A stretch of 32,746 nucleotides of DNA from an uncultured Clostridium sp. (GCA_900554365.1 USGY01000014.1:1-32746), one strand, 5' to 3'; counted from the stretch's first letter, positions 17,696 to 25,651 are shown. Notes: generated from the sequence alone by a model not told the origin. Numbers and translations are program-made.

Positions 17696-20302
17696 TTACA
17701 TCCACTCTCTATATTTCTTTAAATAAATTTTCTTTGCAAATATTGCAACAATACAATATAAGAAAGTAACTCCAAAAATAAGAGCTATATCAGATAATTG
17801 CATTGGAACTAAACCAATCATTGCACCTAAACCTGTAAAAGGTACTAGCAAACCAATAATAATTAATGATATAGAAGAAATATAAACAGCTTTATGTGCA
17901 TTACTTTGAATAAATGGCAATTTTGCGGTTCTAATGATATGCATTCCAACTAAATTTGAAACTATACTATAACTAAACCAAATAGTTTGGAATAAAGCAG
18001 CTTCTCTTACATTAAATATGAACCATAAACATGCAAAAACAATCATGTCAAAACTAGAACTTAAAGGTCCCCAGAAAAACATAAAATGTTTAAGACTATT
18101 AATATCTAATTTTTTAGGTTTTTCTAAATCTTCTTTATCAACATGGTCAAAAGGCAAAGTCATTTGACCAAAATCATATAATAATCCTTCAACAAGTAAT
18201 TGAATAGGGGTTTCAGGTAAAAATGGTAATACAACACTAGCAATAATAACAGACATAACCTCTCCGAAATTAAAGCTTGTTGCAAGTTTTATATATTTCA
18301 TTAAATTAACAAAAGTACGTCTACCTTCAGAAACACCATCAATCAAAACATTTAAATCTTTTTCTAATAAAATAATATCAGCAGATTCCTTAGAAATATC
18401 AACAGCTGTATCAACTGAAATACCAACATCAGAATTTGTAAGAGAAGGACTATCATTAATTCCATCCCCCATATATCCAACTATATTTCCGGAATCTTTT
18501 AAAAGTCTTACTATTCTTGCTTTTTGAATAGGGGATAATTTTGCAAATACATTGGTCTTTTTTAAAAGTCTAAGTACAGCAGCATCTTGAAGTTTATCAA
18601 TTTGAGTTCCAAGAACTATTTTATTTGCATTTATTCCAACTTTAGAACAAATACATTTAGTAACTTCAGCATTATCACCTGTAAGAACAATAACTCTAAT
18701 TCCGGCTTTATTTAGTTTCTTAATAGATTCTTTAGCAGATTCTTTTGGAGGATCTAAGAAACCGATAAATCCTAAAAGAACCATATTTTTTTCATCACTG
18801 ACATCAAAAGAATCATTTTGTAAAATATCATTTTTTTGACATACAGCAACAACTCTTAAACCATCTTCATTTAGATTCTTGCTAATTTTTCTAATATTAT
18901 CTTTAATTGATTTAGTAATAGGGTAAACAGTTCCATTATCATCAACCATAGTACAAATGCTTAAGATTTCTTCAACAGCACCTTTAGTAATCATTTGCTT
19001 TTTAGAACCATCATCAACAATTACAGATAAACGTCTACGGGAAAAGTCAAAAGGAATTTCATCAACCTTTTTATAATTTTCTCTAAAATTACCCATTCCA
19101 TTTTCTAAACCTCTTTTTATTACAGCCTCATCTATATTTCCTTTTAATCCGGTTTGAAAAAAAGCATTAAGAAAAGCATGTTTTAAAATACGTAAATCTT
19201 CATTACCTTTTATATTAAGGTATTTTTCTAATACGATTTTATCTTCTGTTAAAGTACCTGTTTTATCAGTACAAAGAATATTCATAGCTCCGAAATTTTG
19301 AATAGAATCTAATTTCTTAACAATAGTTTTCTTCTTAGACATTCTTACAGCACCTTTAGATAAGCTAGAAGATAAAATAACAGGAAGCAATAAAGGTGTA
19401 ATTCCTATAGCGATAGCAACAGCAAATGTAAATGCAGTTACGGCACTATGTTTCCAAGCATTTAATAAGAAGACAATAGGAATCATAATCAACATAAAGT
19501 GAATTAATAATCTACTAACATTTTCAATACCTTTTTGGAAAGCTGTTTTAGGTTTTCCTTGAGTTAAAGAATGGGCTACTTTACCAAAATAAGTAGAATC
19601 TGCAGTTTTTATAACAATACCTTTGGCACTACCAGAAACTACATTTGTTCCCATAAAACAAATAGTATCTAAATCAGAAATACTATCTAAATTATCAATA
19701 GAAAGTTCAGATTCAGATGATTTCTTTATACTATCAGATTCACCTGTTAAAGCAGATTGCCCTACATATAAATCTTTTGATTCAATAATTCTTAAATCAG
19801 CTGGGATCATGCTACCAGCTGAAAGGATAACTACATCACCAAGAGTAACTTCTTTAATAGGAACTTGAATTTCTTTACCATTTCTTATTACAGAGGTTGT
19901 GGTAGCAACCATTTCCTTTAATTGTTCAGCCGCTTTATTAGAACGGTATTCTTCAAAGAAATCTAATAAAGTACTAGCTGTAACAAGTATAGCAATAACT
20001 ATAATATTTGCATAACTTGGTGTTGGTGGTAAATAAATATCTGTATAACATAAAATTGCCACAATTCCTAATAAAATACAATTAAAAGGTGAAAATAAGC
20101 TTTCTAAAAAATAATTATACCACCTTTTAGGTTTTGCTTGTATAATTTCATTCAGTCCTAACTTTTCCAGCCTTTGTTTAGCCTCATTATTAGTTAATCC
20201 ATTTGGATTAACTCTATACTTTTTAATAAAATCATCCTTTTTTAGCGTGCATTGTTCGCCATACATTTTATGAATATCAACTTCTTCTTTTGCATTCGCC
20301 AA
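17696..20302 (-). CDS. Magnesium-type P-ATPase (MgtA/MgtB family)
   Basis: A P3B-type transporter, about 868 residues, expected to import Mg2+ at the cost of ATP. I take the TTG at 20302 (MANAKEEVDIHKMYG), because GGAG lies 9 bases upstream; an in-frame TTG at 20317 sits on that ribosome site. Motifs are TGES (186-189), the phosphorylation site DKTGTLTE with Asp346, GDGIND, and about ten membrane helices. The GITPLLLPVI helix 4 sequence resembles GLTPEMLPMI of MgtA. A calcium or other cation cannot be fully excluded. No Mg riboswitch is visible in the 115 bases upstream. Confidence 0.85.
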   Translation of the reverse strand: MANAKEEVDIHKMYGEQCTLKKDDFIKKYRVNPNGLTNNEAKQRLEKLGLNEIIQAKPKRWYNYFLESLFSPFNCILLGIVAILCYTDIYLPPTPSYANIIVIAILVTASTLLDFFEEYRSNKAAEQLKEMVATTTSVIRNGKEIQVPIKEVTLGDVVILSAGSMIPADLRIIESKDLYVGQSALTGESDSIKKSSESELSIDNLDSISDLDTICFMGTNVVSGSAKGIVIKTADSTYFGKVAHSLTQGKPKTAFQKGIENVSRLLIHFMLIMIPIVFLLNAWKHSAVTAFTFAVAIAIGITPLLLPVILSSSLSKGAVRMSKKKTIVKKLDSIQNFGAMNILCTDKTGTLTEDKIVLEKYLNIKGNEDLRILKHAFLNAFFQTGLKGNIDEAVIKRGLENGMGNFRENYKKVDEIPFDFSRRRLSVIVDDGSKKQMITKGAVEEILSICTMVDDNGTVYPITKSIKDNIRKISKNLNEDGLRVVAVCQKNDILQNDSFDVSDEKNMVLLGFIGFLDPPKESAKESIKKLNKAGIRVIVLTGDNAEVTKCICSKVGINANKIVLGTQIDKLQDAAVLRLLKKTNVFAKLSPIQKARIVRLLKDSGNIVGYMGDGINDSPSLTNSDVGISVDTAVDISKESADIILLEKDLNVLIDGVSEGRRTFVNLMKYIKLATSFNFGEVMSVIIASVVLPFLPETPIQLLVEGLLYDFGQMTLPFDHVDKEDLEKPKKLDINSLKHFMFFWGPLSSSFDMIVFACLWFIFNVREAALFQTIWFSYSIVSNLVGMHIIRTAKLPFIQSNAHKAVYISSISLIIIGLLVPFTGLGAMIGLVPMQLSDIALIFGVTFLYCIVAIFAKKIYLKKYREWM

Positions 20303-20373
20303 TTTTATCAACTCCAATCTTTTGTAAAAGTAACACTAAAATTATACCACTAATAAAAAATAATGATACAAAA

Positions 20374-20401
20374 TTGATAGAAAAAAATAAAAAAATATTA
20401 T
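20374..20401 (+). promoter_or_regulatory. Promoter of the NUDIX gene
   Basis: TTGATA (20374-20379), 16 bases, TATTAT (20396-20401), followed closely by an overlapping TATAAT (20401-20406). On the minus strand TGGTATAAT (20349-20341) is a candidate extended -10 for the Mg-ATPase. Confidence 0.55.
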
Positions 20402-20434
20402 ATAATTGTGAAAGATTAGAAAGGGAGGATCAAA

Positions 20435-20878
20435 ATGAGTAAAAGAGTTAGAGTAGCAGGAATTATAAAATTAAAAGATGGATATGCATTTATGCATAGA
20501 AAAAATGTAATAAAAAGAAAAGATTATCAAGAATATTACACATTTCCAGGAGGTGGAGTAGAAGAAGGAGAAACAATTGAAGAAGCAATTGTAAGAGAAA
20601 TAAAAGAAGAATTCGGAATAACAATAAAGCCTATAAAAAAATTATATGAAATGGAATCTAAAAAATTTGATCAAAAAGAAATATTTTTCTTATGTGAATA
20701 TATAGAAGGAAAATTTGGAACAGGAGATGGACCTGAATTTAATAATGATCCTAAATATAAAGATAGTGGAGAATATCTACCAGAAATAATAAAAGAAGAT
20801 AAAATAGAAAAATTATTATTACTTCCAGATGAAATAAAAGAAAAATTTGTAGAAGATTTAAAAAATAAAAAAATATAA
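20435..20878 (+). CDS. NUDIX hydrolase
   Basis: A 147-residue pyrophosphohydrolase. The Nudix box runs GGGVEEGETIEEAIVREI followed by KEEFGI, matching G-x5-E-x7-REUxEExGU, with the REIKEE glutamates binding Mg2+. Ribosome site AAAGGGAGG is close upstream. The substrate is not predictable; house-cleaning of a damaged nucleotide would fit with the dUTPase gene just downstream (a 59-base gap), but that gene appears to have its own promoter. Confidence 0.9.
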   Translation: MSKRVRVAGIIKLKDGYAFMHRKNVIKRKDYQEYYTFPGGGVEEGETIEEAIVREIKEEFGITIKPIKKLYEMESKKFDQKEIFFLCEYIEGKFGTGDGPEFNNDPKYKDSGEYLPEIIKEDKIEKLLLLPDEIKEKFVEDLKNKKI

Positions 20879-20882
20879 AACC

Positions 20883-20911
20883 TTGACAATTTAAATTTAA
20901 TATGAAAGAAT
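20883..20911 (+). promoter_or_regulatory. Promoter of dut
   Basis: Consensus TTGACA (20883-20888), 17 bases, and AAGAAT (20906-20911) preceded by TG as in an extended -10. It covers the upstream in-frame ATG at 20902, which supports the later start at 20938 for dut. Confidence 0.5.
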
Positions 20912-20937
20912 CTAAAAAAAAAGAAAGGAAGATAAAA

Positions 20938-21399
20938 ATGAAAAAAATTCGTGGATTTGAAATAGCTAAAGGCTATGAAGATAAAAATATTAATTTACCA
21001 GAAAGAAAAACAAAATATTCTGCAGGATATGATATAGAAGCAGCTGAAGATGTTGTAATCCCAAGCTTTAAAAAAGGAATGGCACCAACATTAATAAAAA
21101 CAGGAATAAAAGCATATATGCAAGATGATGAAGTATTAATGTTATATAACAGAAGCTCAAACCCAAAGAAAAAAGGTTTAATATTAGCAAACAGTGTAGG
21201 AGTTATAGACAAAGATTATTATGGAAATCCAGATAATGATGGACATATAATGTTTGCATTTTTCAATATAAAAGATGAAGATATAGTTATAAAAAAGGGA
21301 GAAGCAATAGGACAAGCAGTATTCCAAAAATATTTGGTAACAGATGACGACAAAGCTGAAGGAGAAAGACTTGGAGGATTTGGATCAACTAGCAAATAA
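20938..21399 (+). CDS. dut: dUTP diphosphatase
   Basis: Trimeric dUTPase that turns dUTP into dUMP and keeps uracil out of DNA. The start at 20938 (MKKIRGFEIAKGYED) is supported by AAAGGA 8 bases upstream and gives 153 residues. Family motifs in order: SAGYDIEAAED (motif 1), NRSSNPKKKGLILANSVG with an unusual Asn-Pro after the RSS (motif 2), GVIDKDYYGNPDNDGHI (motif 3), GQAVFQKY (motif 4) and RLGGFGSTSK (motif 5). All five motifs are present, so it should be active. Confidence 0.92.
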   Translation: MKKIRGFEIAKGYEDKNINLPERKTKYSAGYDIEAAEDVVIPSFKKGMAPTLIKTGIKAYMQDDEVLMLYNRSSNPKKKGLILANSVGVIDKDYYGNPDNDGHIMFAFFNIKDEDIVIKKGEAIGQAVFQKYLVTDDDKAEGERLGGFGSTSK

Positions 21400-21485
21400 A
21401 AAGAAATAGAGAGTGTTTCAAGAAAAATTTTAAAAAATATTTCCTTAGAGGCGTAGGCAAAAGGAAGACAATATACATAAAAAAT

Positions 21486-21519
21486 AGAAGGTAAAGGCTT
21501 TGACTTTTACCTTCTTTTG
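21486..21519 (+). terminator. Terminator of dut
   Basis: AGAAGGTAAAG (21486-21496) pairs with CTTTTACCTTCT (21504-21515), one bulged T, and is followed by TTTT. Its loop and 3' arm contain the -35 box of the next promoter. Confidence 0.7.
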
Positions 21520-21528
21520 TAGTATAAT
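21500..21528 (+). promoter_or_regulatory. carD promoter nested in the dut terminator
   Basis: TTGACT (21500-21505), 17 bases, TATAAT (21523-21528). The -35 lies in the loop and 3' arm of the upstream terminator hairpin. Confidence 0.75.
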
Positions 21529-21546
21529 AAATATGGTTAAAAAATC

Positions 21547-21593
21547 CAATAAAGTTATATAAATAATATTTACATAGCTTTATTATCTTTTTT
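21547..21593 (+). terminator. Possible attenuator in the carD leader
   Basis: About 15 bases after the expected transcription start, AATAAAGTTAT (21547-21557) pairs with ATAGCTTTATT (21573-21583) and is followed by seven T (21587-21593). The stem is AU-rich and weak. If it works it would end transcription before carD; this is inference. Confidence 0.4.
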
Positions 21594-21633
21594 TCGCCGA
21601 AAATATACATATTGCTGAAAGGAGTTGACTTAC

Positions 21634-22197
21634 ATGTTTAATGTAGGGGACAAAATAGTTTATCCAATGCACGGCGCAGGGGTAATAGATTCAATAGAAG
21701 AAAAAGATATTTTAGGAGAGAAACAATCTTATTATATATTAAAAATGCCTGGTGAAGTAAAAGTAATGGTACCAACAGCAAAGGCAGAAGAAATAGGAGT
21801 AAGAAATATTATAGATAAAAGTTCTGCAGAAAAAGTAATAGGAGTTTTAGAACAAGACGAAACAGAAATGGACAAAAATTGGAACAAAAGATATAGAGAC
21901 AACATGGATAAAATGAAAAGTGGAGATATCTATGAAATAGCAGACGTAGTAAGAAATTTAAGTTTCAAGCAAAAAGAAAAAGGACTATCTACTGGTGAAA
22001 AAAAGATGTTAAACAATGCAAAACAAATATTGGTTAGTGAATTAGTATTAGCAGAGCATGCAAGCCAAGAAGAAGTAGAACAATTAGTTGAAAACAAAAT
22101 AAATACATCATTTAAAATGTTTAGAGCAGATGACATGCCAACAGATAATGTAGTAAATAAATTTATTCCATTTAATGGAACAGGAACAGAGCAATAA
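21634..22197 (+). CDS. carD: CarD/CdnL-family transcription regulator
   Basis: A 187-residue protein that binds the RNA polymerase beta subunit and stabilises open complexes at rRNA-type promoters. The N-terminal RNA-polymerase interaction domain starts MFNVGDKIVYPMHGAGVIDSI, a classic CarD/TRCF pattern, and the C-terminal half is helical. The ATG at 21634 is 9 bases after AAAGGAG (21618-21624); a TTG at 21625 directly abuts that site. It has its own promoter, nested in the upstream terminator, and a long leader. Confidence 0.92.
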   Translation: MFNVGDKIVYPMHGAGVIDSIEEKDILGEKQSYYILKMPGEVKVMVPTAKAEEIGVRNIIDKSSAEKVIGVLEQDETEMDKNWNKRYRDNMDKMKSGDIYEIADVVRNLSFKQKEKGLSTGEKKMLNNAKQILVSELVLAEHASQEEVEQLVENKINTSFKMFRADDMPTDNVVNKFIPFNGTGTEQ

Positions 22198-22203
22198 TAT
22201 ATA

Positions 22204-22239
22204 AAAATTTGGAGGTAAAAAAGGAAACCTCCAAATTTT
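22204..22239 (+). terminator. Terminator hairpin after carD
   Basis: A 13-bp perfect stem AAAATTTGGAGGT/ACCTCCAAATTTT (22204-22216 with 22227-22239), loop of 10. The T tract is only the four T of the stem, so it may be a weak terminator or an mRNA end protector. Confidence 0.6.
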
Positions 22240-22260
22240 AAAAAAAGTTTAAAATAAGTA

Positions 22261-22289
22261 TTGACAAAAACAAAATCACATATTATAAT
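22261..22289 (+). promoter_or_regulatory. tRNA-Leu promoter
   Basis: Perfect TTGACA (22261-22266), 17 bases, perfect TATAAT (22284-22289), 40 bases before the tRNA 5' end. Confidence 0.85.
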
Positions 22290-22328
22290 ATCAATTGTCG
22301 TTAAGGCAAGACCAATTCTAAAATAAAT

Positions 22329-22416
22329 GCAGATGTGGCGGAATTGGTAGACGCACAGGACTTAAAATCCTGCGGTTGAATAAACCGTGCCGGTTCGATT
22401 CCGGCCATCTGCACCA
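22329..22416 (+). tRNA. tRNA-Leu (anticodon UAA), integration target
   Basis: An 88-base class II tRNA: acceptor GCAGATG/CATCTGC, anticodon loop CTTAAAA between CAGGA and TCCTG (anticodon UAA), a long variable arm (CGGTTGAATAAACCG), T-arm GCCGG-TTCGATT-CCGGC, discriminator A and CCA. Its last 11 bases are repeated at 31738-31748, so the element to the right integrated at its 3' end and rebuilt it. A new terminator (22417-22452) comes from the element. Confidence 0.97.
22406..22416 (+). repeat. Attachment site core, tRNA side
   Basis: CATCTGCACCA at the 3' end of tRNA-Leu, identical to 31738-31748. The bases just before it differ from the right copy apart from a shared TTCC. Confidence 0.85.
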
Positions 22417-22452
22417 AAAAGTTGAAATTTTAACCAATTTCAGCTTTTTTTA
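22417..22452 (+). terminator. Element-borne terminator for tRNA-Leu
   Basis: GTTGAAATT (22421-22429) pairs with AATTTCAGC (22436-22444), one G-U pair, and is followed by seven or more T. It lies inside the element, so it replaces the host terminator that is now at 31749-31790. Confidence 0.75.
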
Positions 22453-22561
22453 TTTTTATTTATCATTACTTGTAAGTATTGATATAACTGTATTTCATGA
22501 TTTTTCATTATTCAACCTATTTTCAAAATTATTTGTCATTTTTCATTATTTTTTTTGTTTC

Positions 22562-22775
22562 TGCTCGGAATATGCTCGGGACATTTGCTCGGAATATGCT
22601 CGGGACATTTGCTCGGAAAAATAATCTTTGTAGTTCAATAATACCAAGCGTTGCACGATTTTTATTTTGCTATTTTCTGCTCGGGGAATTTATATTATAT
22701 AAAATACTTAAAAATCATTGAAATATCAAACATTTTTTAACATTTTCTAAAATTATTCAATTATAATCTGCTCGG
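22562..22775. repeat. Left-end TGCTCGG repeats, likely integrase arm sites
   Basis: TGCTCGG occurs at 22562, 22573, 22586, 22597 and 22610, i.e. with alternating 11- and 13-base steps, so that a 24-base unit is repeated twice plus one. Further copies lie at 22678 and 22769. Such clustered short direct repeats near an attachment core are typical arm-type sites for Tn916/lambda-type integrases. The 400 bases between tRNA-Leu and mob have no other content I can support. Confidence 0.75.
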
Positions 22776-22783
22776 AAATTAGA

Positions 22784-22818
22784 CATAAAAAATAGGACTG
22801 CATAGAAAATTACAGCCC
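22784..22818 (-). terminator. Terminator of the mob gene
   Basis: Read on the minus strand, GGGCTG (22818-22813) pairs with CAGTCC (22800-22795), one G-U, loop of 12, then TATTTTTTATG. It lies 6 bases after the mob stop. Confidence 0.55.
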
Positions 22819-22824
22819 CATTTT

Positions 22825-23805
22825 TTATCTTCTTTTATCATTATTAGTTAAGCTATATATAAATAAATTTACTAAATGCTTTAATTTATCTTTTGAAAAG
22901 TCAAATAATATACTAACATATTCAAAGGTTTTGTCTATATAATCTTTAATTCTACTATTTTCATTCTTTAGTTTAACATTTTCTTGTTTTAATTCTCTAT
23001 TTTCTTCCTGTACCTGTTCAACTTTATTTGTTGTTTCTTCTACAATATTTTTTATTCGACTATACTTTTTAGCAAGTGTATTGTATTTATTAATTACTCG
23101 TCTATAATCTTCTCTAATAACTTCAATATCATTTGTTACTTTTTCTTGCTCATAATTTTGGGTACTTTCAAACATTGTTTGCATTTCATAATTAGTAATC
23201 TTTTTTAATTGTTCTATATTAATATGCTCATTGCCTTTTGTATTGCCTCGTTCTAATGTAAAACCGTTATCAGTTACACATTTATAAAATTTGTCTTGCA
23301 AAATTCTATAACTGTCTTTGCCTTTCCAAAATTCACTACAAGCTATTTTATTTATTAAATTTCCTTTTTTATCTTTTGTATGGACTACTGGTATAAAAAC
23401 AATATGGAGATGAGGTGTTGTTTCGTCCATGTGTACTTTTGCAGATACAATAAATTCTTCGCCAAGATTATTATAATTTGCAACAAAATTGTATGCCATT
23501 TGAAAATATCTCTTTGTTTCTTCTTCGCCAATTTTTTTAAAAAGTTCTTTGTCAGACGTAATAACCAATTCACACATTACATTACTAACCTTTTTTATTT
23601 GCCCTTTTAATTTGTATTTTTCCTTTATAATATTAAATGCTTTTTGATATGAGGTATTTACACTTTTTAAAGAATAGTTTTTTATTCCATTTTCTTTTAT
23701 AATATCTTTATTAGAATAATTAGTATTTTTTCGTTCATTGTGCCTGTATATATAAGCTAATTGTCCAATTTTATAATTTTCATTTCTAATAATTGCATAA
23801 CTCAC
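22825..23805 (-). CDS. mobV: MobV-family relaxase (Pre/Mob)
   Basis: A 326-residue relaxase that nicks one strand at oriT to start mobilization of the element. Motif I is IYRHNERKN (about 19-27) and the metal-binding histidine motif is HMDETTPHLH (125-134) followed by IVFIPV, as in MobV/Pre proteins. The last 90 residues (from about 235) form a long coiled coil. The length is on the short side for the family. The start MSYAIIRNENYK is the usual one; AGGGGG lies just upstream. The 346 bases upstream hold several palindromes and should include oriT. Confidence 0.93.
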   Translation of the reverse strand: MSYAIIRNENYKIGQLAYIYRHNERKNTNYSNKDIIKENGIKNYSLKSVNTSYQKAFNIIKEKYKLKGQIKKVSNVMCELVITSDKELFKKIGEEETKRYFQMAYNFVANYNNLGEEFIVSAKVHMDETTPHLHIVFIPVVHTKDKKGNLINKIACSEFWKGKDSYRILQDKFYKCVTDNGFTLERGNTKGNEHINIEQLKKITNYEMQTMFESTQNYEQEKVTNDIEVIREDYRRVINKYNTLAKKYSRIKNIVEETTNKVEQVQEENRELKQENVKLKNENSRIKDYIDKTFEYVSILFDFSKDKLKHLVNLFIYSLTNNDKRR

Positions 23806-23892
23806 ATTTTATTACCCCCTTGTACTTTTATTTTCAAGTAGCCTTCTTTGTAAGCCTTACTTATGTTCAAATACTCTATAAACAGGCTAATA

Positions 23893-23971
23893 TAACACAA
23901 ATAATAAGTGTTAGAACATACTAGAACACTTTTAAAAAAAGTGTTCCGTATGATTAGGGGCAAGCCCCTAA
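23893..23971. other. Putative oriT of the element
   Basis: Three inverted repeats stand in line upstream of the relaxase gene: TAACAC/GTGTTA (23893-23913), GAACACTTTT/AAAAGTGTTC with a 3-base loop (23924-23946), and TTAGGGGC/GCCCCTAA with a 2-base loop (23954-23971). MobV origins are known to lie just upstream of the mob gene and contain such hairpins with a TAACAC-type sequence near the nick. The nick site itself is not identified. Confidence 0.5.
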
Positions 23972-23981
23972 TAACCCCTAT

Positions 23982-24095
23982 GCAAGATTTTTTATCATTA
24001 TTTATTAATATTTAGTCAAATATTAATAAATAGTGCATTTTATAAAAAATTGCCTTAAAAAATCTTGCTTGGGAAACCTTAAGTCGGTTTCCCAA
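23982..24095. repeat. Nested inverted repeats next to oriT
   Basis: GCAAGATTTTTTA (23982-23994) is complementary to TAAAAAATCTTGC (24056-24068), and between them a 14-bp palindrome with a 4-base loop lies at 24000-24031. A further 10-bp hairpin, TTGGGAAACC/GGTTTCCCAA, lies at 24069-24095. On single-stranded DNA these would form a branched structure, such as a priming site for the complementary strand after transfer. That role is inference. Confidence 0.5.
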
Positions 24096-24108
24096 ACCTT
24101 TCCACTTC

Positions 24109-24151
24109 ATTTGTGAAATCGATTAAATAAAATTTAATCAATTTCACAAAT
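24109..24151 (-). terminator. Terminator of the int operon
   Basis: A 20-bp stem with one mismatch (24109-24128 with 24132-24151), loop AAA, directly follows the stop codon of the small gene at 24152. It separates the int operon from the oriT-mob region. Confidence 0.6.
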
Positions 24152-24421
24152 TTATCTTTCTTTGTGGTCATTTCCAAAATTAGTATTTTTACCTTTACAT
24201 ATGCCGTCAATAAATGCCTCTACTTCGTCCCAAGTTTTAAAACAGTTCTTATCGTCAATAGAATACCAATCTTTACATTTTGCATTTTTATTTATTATTG
24301 CAACTGCCTTATTATATGTATAATCATTAGATATTTTTAAAAGTAATAATTCTTTTTCACTATCTCCTAGCATATATTCATTTAAGCCATTTATTCTTTT
24401 TATTATATCTGATTTACTCAA
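24152..24421 (-). CDS. Small hypothetical protein overlapping int
   Basis: A frame of about 89 residues begins inside the end of the integrase gene. The likely start is TTG at 24421-24419 (MSKSDIIKRINGLNEY), with GAGAGG 9 bases upstream and an 8-base overlap with int (TTGAGTAA), suggesting coupled translation. ATG codons at 24442 and 24457 in the same frame have no ribosome site. The protein has a Trp/Cys-rich C-terminal half (KCKDWYSIDDKNCFKTWDE). I do not recognise it. As the last gene of the int operon it may have a role in excision or transfer. Confidence 0.6.
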   Translation of the reverse strand: MSKSDIIKRINGLNEYMLGDSEKELLLLKISNDYTYNKAVAIINKNAKCKDWYSIDDKNCFKTWDEVEAFIDGICKGKNTNFGNDHKER

Positions 24422-25640
24422 TTTCTTTTTCCTCTCTTTCATTAGATATACTTTCAATTAAATTATTGTTTTCTGCAAGTAAATTATCAGCACTTACAAT
24501 TTCATTATTCATATAATAGTTATTGACTTTTTCTAGTTCTGCCTCTTTATATTTATTGAAAACTGAAGTATATGTATTTAATGTTATTGCTACGTCAGAA
24601 TGTCCCATTAATCTTTGTAATGCAACTGCTCTCATTCCTGCTTCAACACACCTAGTTCCATAAGTATGACGTAAGCTATGTGAAGATATACTTGATATGT
24701 TCATTTTTTCCATTAATTCTCTTAATCTTCTATTAGCATTTTCTGGTCTTACATAATTTTCGTTTTTATCTAAAAATAATTGTTTATCTTTGTTGTTTTC
24801 TGCTATTCGCATTTGATTTATTATTTCATTTCTTATAAAAACAGGAATAGGCACTTCTCTAATTCCAGCATAAGTTTTTGGTAAGTATTTCATTATTATT
24901 TTGCCTTCTTTATCTTTTGTCAAAGTTTTATCAACTGTAATTAAATTTCTATGTAAGTTTATGTCTGTACTGCGTAATGCCAATGCCTCTCCTATACGCA
25001 AACCTAAATACATTTGAATTAAATATACCGCTTTAAAAGGTACATCTGTAATAGGTGCATTTATTAAATAGTTAGTTAGTTTCTGTTGTTCTTCAATTTC
25101 TAATGCTCTAACAGGTTTTCGTATTTGTGTGCTTTTTGGTCTTATTACTTCTAACATAGGGTTTCTTACAATATAGCCTTTGTTTACAGCCTCTCTAAAT
25201 GCCTGTGAAAATTGTTCTTTTACTTTCTTAATAGTTGAATTACTATAATCTTTTAATGAGTTTAAGTAACTTTGAATTTCATTGCTTGTTATGTCATTTA
25301 TGTTTTTCTTTGACATTGGGCTTTTTTCAATTATTTTAATGCTTTCCATTAATCTTGTGTAACTTCTTTCACTTATAACATTCATATCTAATTTTCGTTG
25401 GACGTTTTCCCTCATAAGCTGATTTAATGGTATTCCATTATTTTTTATAAATAATTCATTTCCTTTTTGATATTGAATACTTGTTAAAAAATCCTTTGCT
25501 TCTTGTTCTGTTGGAAAAGATTTATACTTTCTTTTTTCTTCTAAAGTATCTTTATTTATAATGTAATAAGTACATTTCCACCTTTTATCTCTTTTGTCAT
25601 AATATATACTACCAGTTTTTTCTTTTTTACTATTTTGCAT
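24414..25640 (-). CDS. int: Tyrosine integrase, Tn916 type
   Basis: A 408-residue site-specific recombinase that integrates and excises the element. The ATG at 25640 (MQNSKKEKTGSIYYDK) is preceded by GGGGGTG; the in-frame ATG at 25676 overlaps the upstream gene and lacks a ribosome site. An N-terminal arm-binding domain with beta-strand pattern SIYYDKRDKRWKCTYY is followed by a core-binding SAM-like domain (about 70-170). The catalytic set is Arg215 (LGLRIGEAL), His321-x-x-Arg324 (HSLRHTYGTR), His347 (LMGHSD) and Tyr357 (NTYTSV). All are intact, so it should be active. Its arm domain is the likely reader of the TGCTCGG repeats. Confidence 0.95.
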   Translation of the reverse strand: MQNSKKEKTGSIYYDKRDKRWKCTYYIINKDTLEEKRKYKSFPTEQEAKDFLTSIQYQKGNELFIKNNGIPLNQLMRENVQRKLDMNVISERSYTRLMESIKIIEKSPMSKKNINDITSNEIQSYLNSLKDYSNSTIKKVKEQFSQAFREAVNKGYIVRNPMLEVIRPKSTQIRKPVRALEIEEQQKLTNYLINAPITDVPFKAVYLIQMYLGLRIGEALALRSTDINLHRNLITVDKTLTKDKEGKIIMKYLPKTYAGIREVPIPVFIRNEIINQMRIAENNKDKQLFLDKNENYVRPENANRRLRELMEKMNISSISSHSLRHTYGTRCVEAGMRAVALQRLMGHSDVAITLNTYTSVFNKYKEAELEKVNNYYMNNEIVSADNLLAENNNLIESISNEREEKEIE

Positions 25641-25651
25641 ATATTCACCCC

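Noticed and set aside
22562..22616. Short direct repeats considered as a CRISPR array
   Set aside because: Units are only 7 bases with 4-6 bases between them, no spacers, no cas genes; arm-type integrase sites fit better.
22376..22721. Two overlapping plus-strand frames right of tRNA-Leu with a repeated CSEYARDI-like peptide
   Set aside because: The repeat is the translation of the TGCTCGG arm-site array; the frames start inside the tRNA and have no ribosome site.
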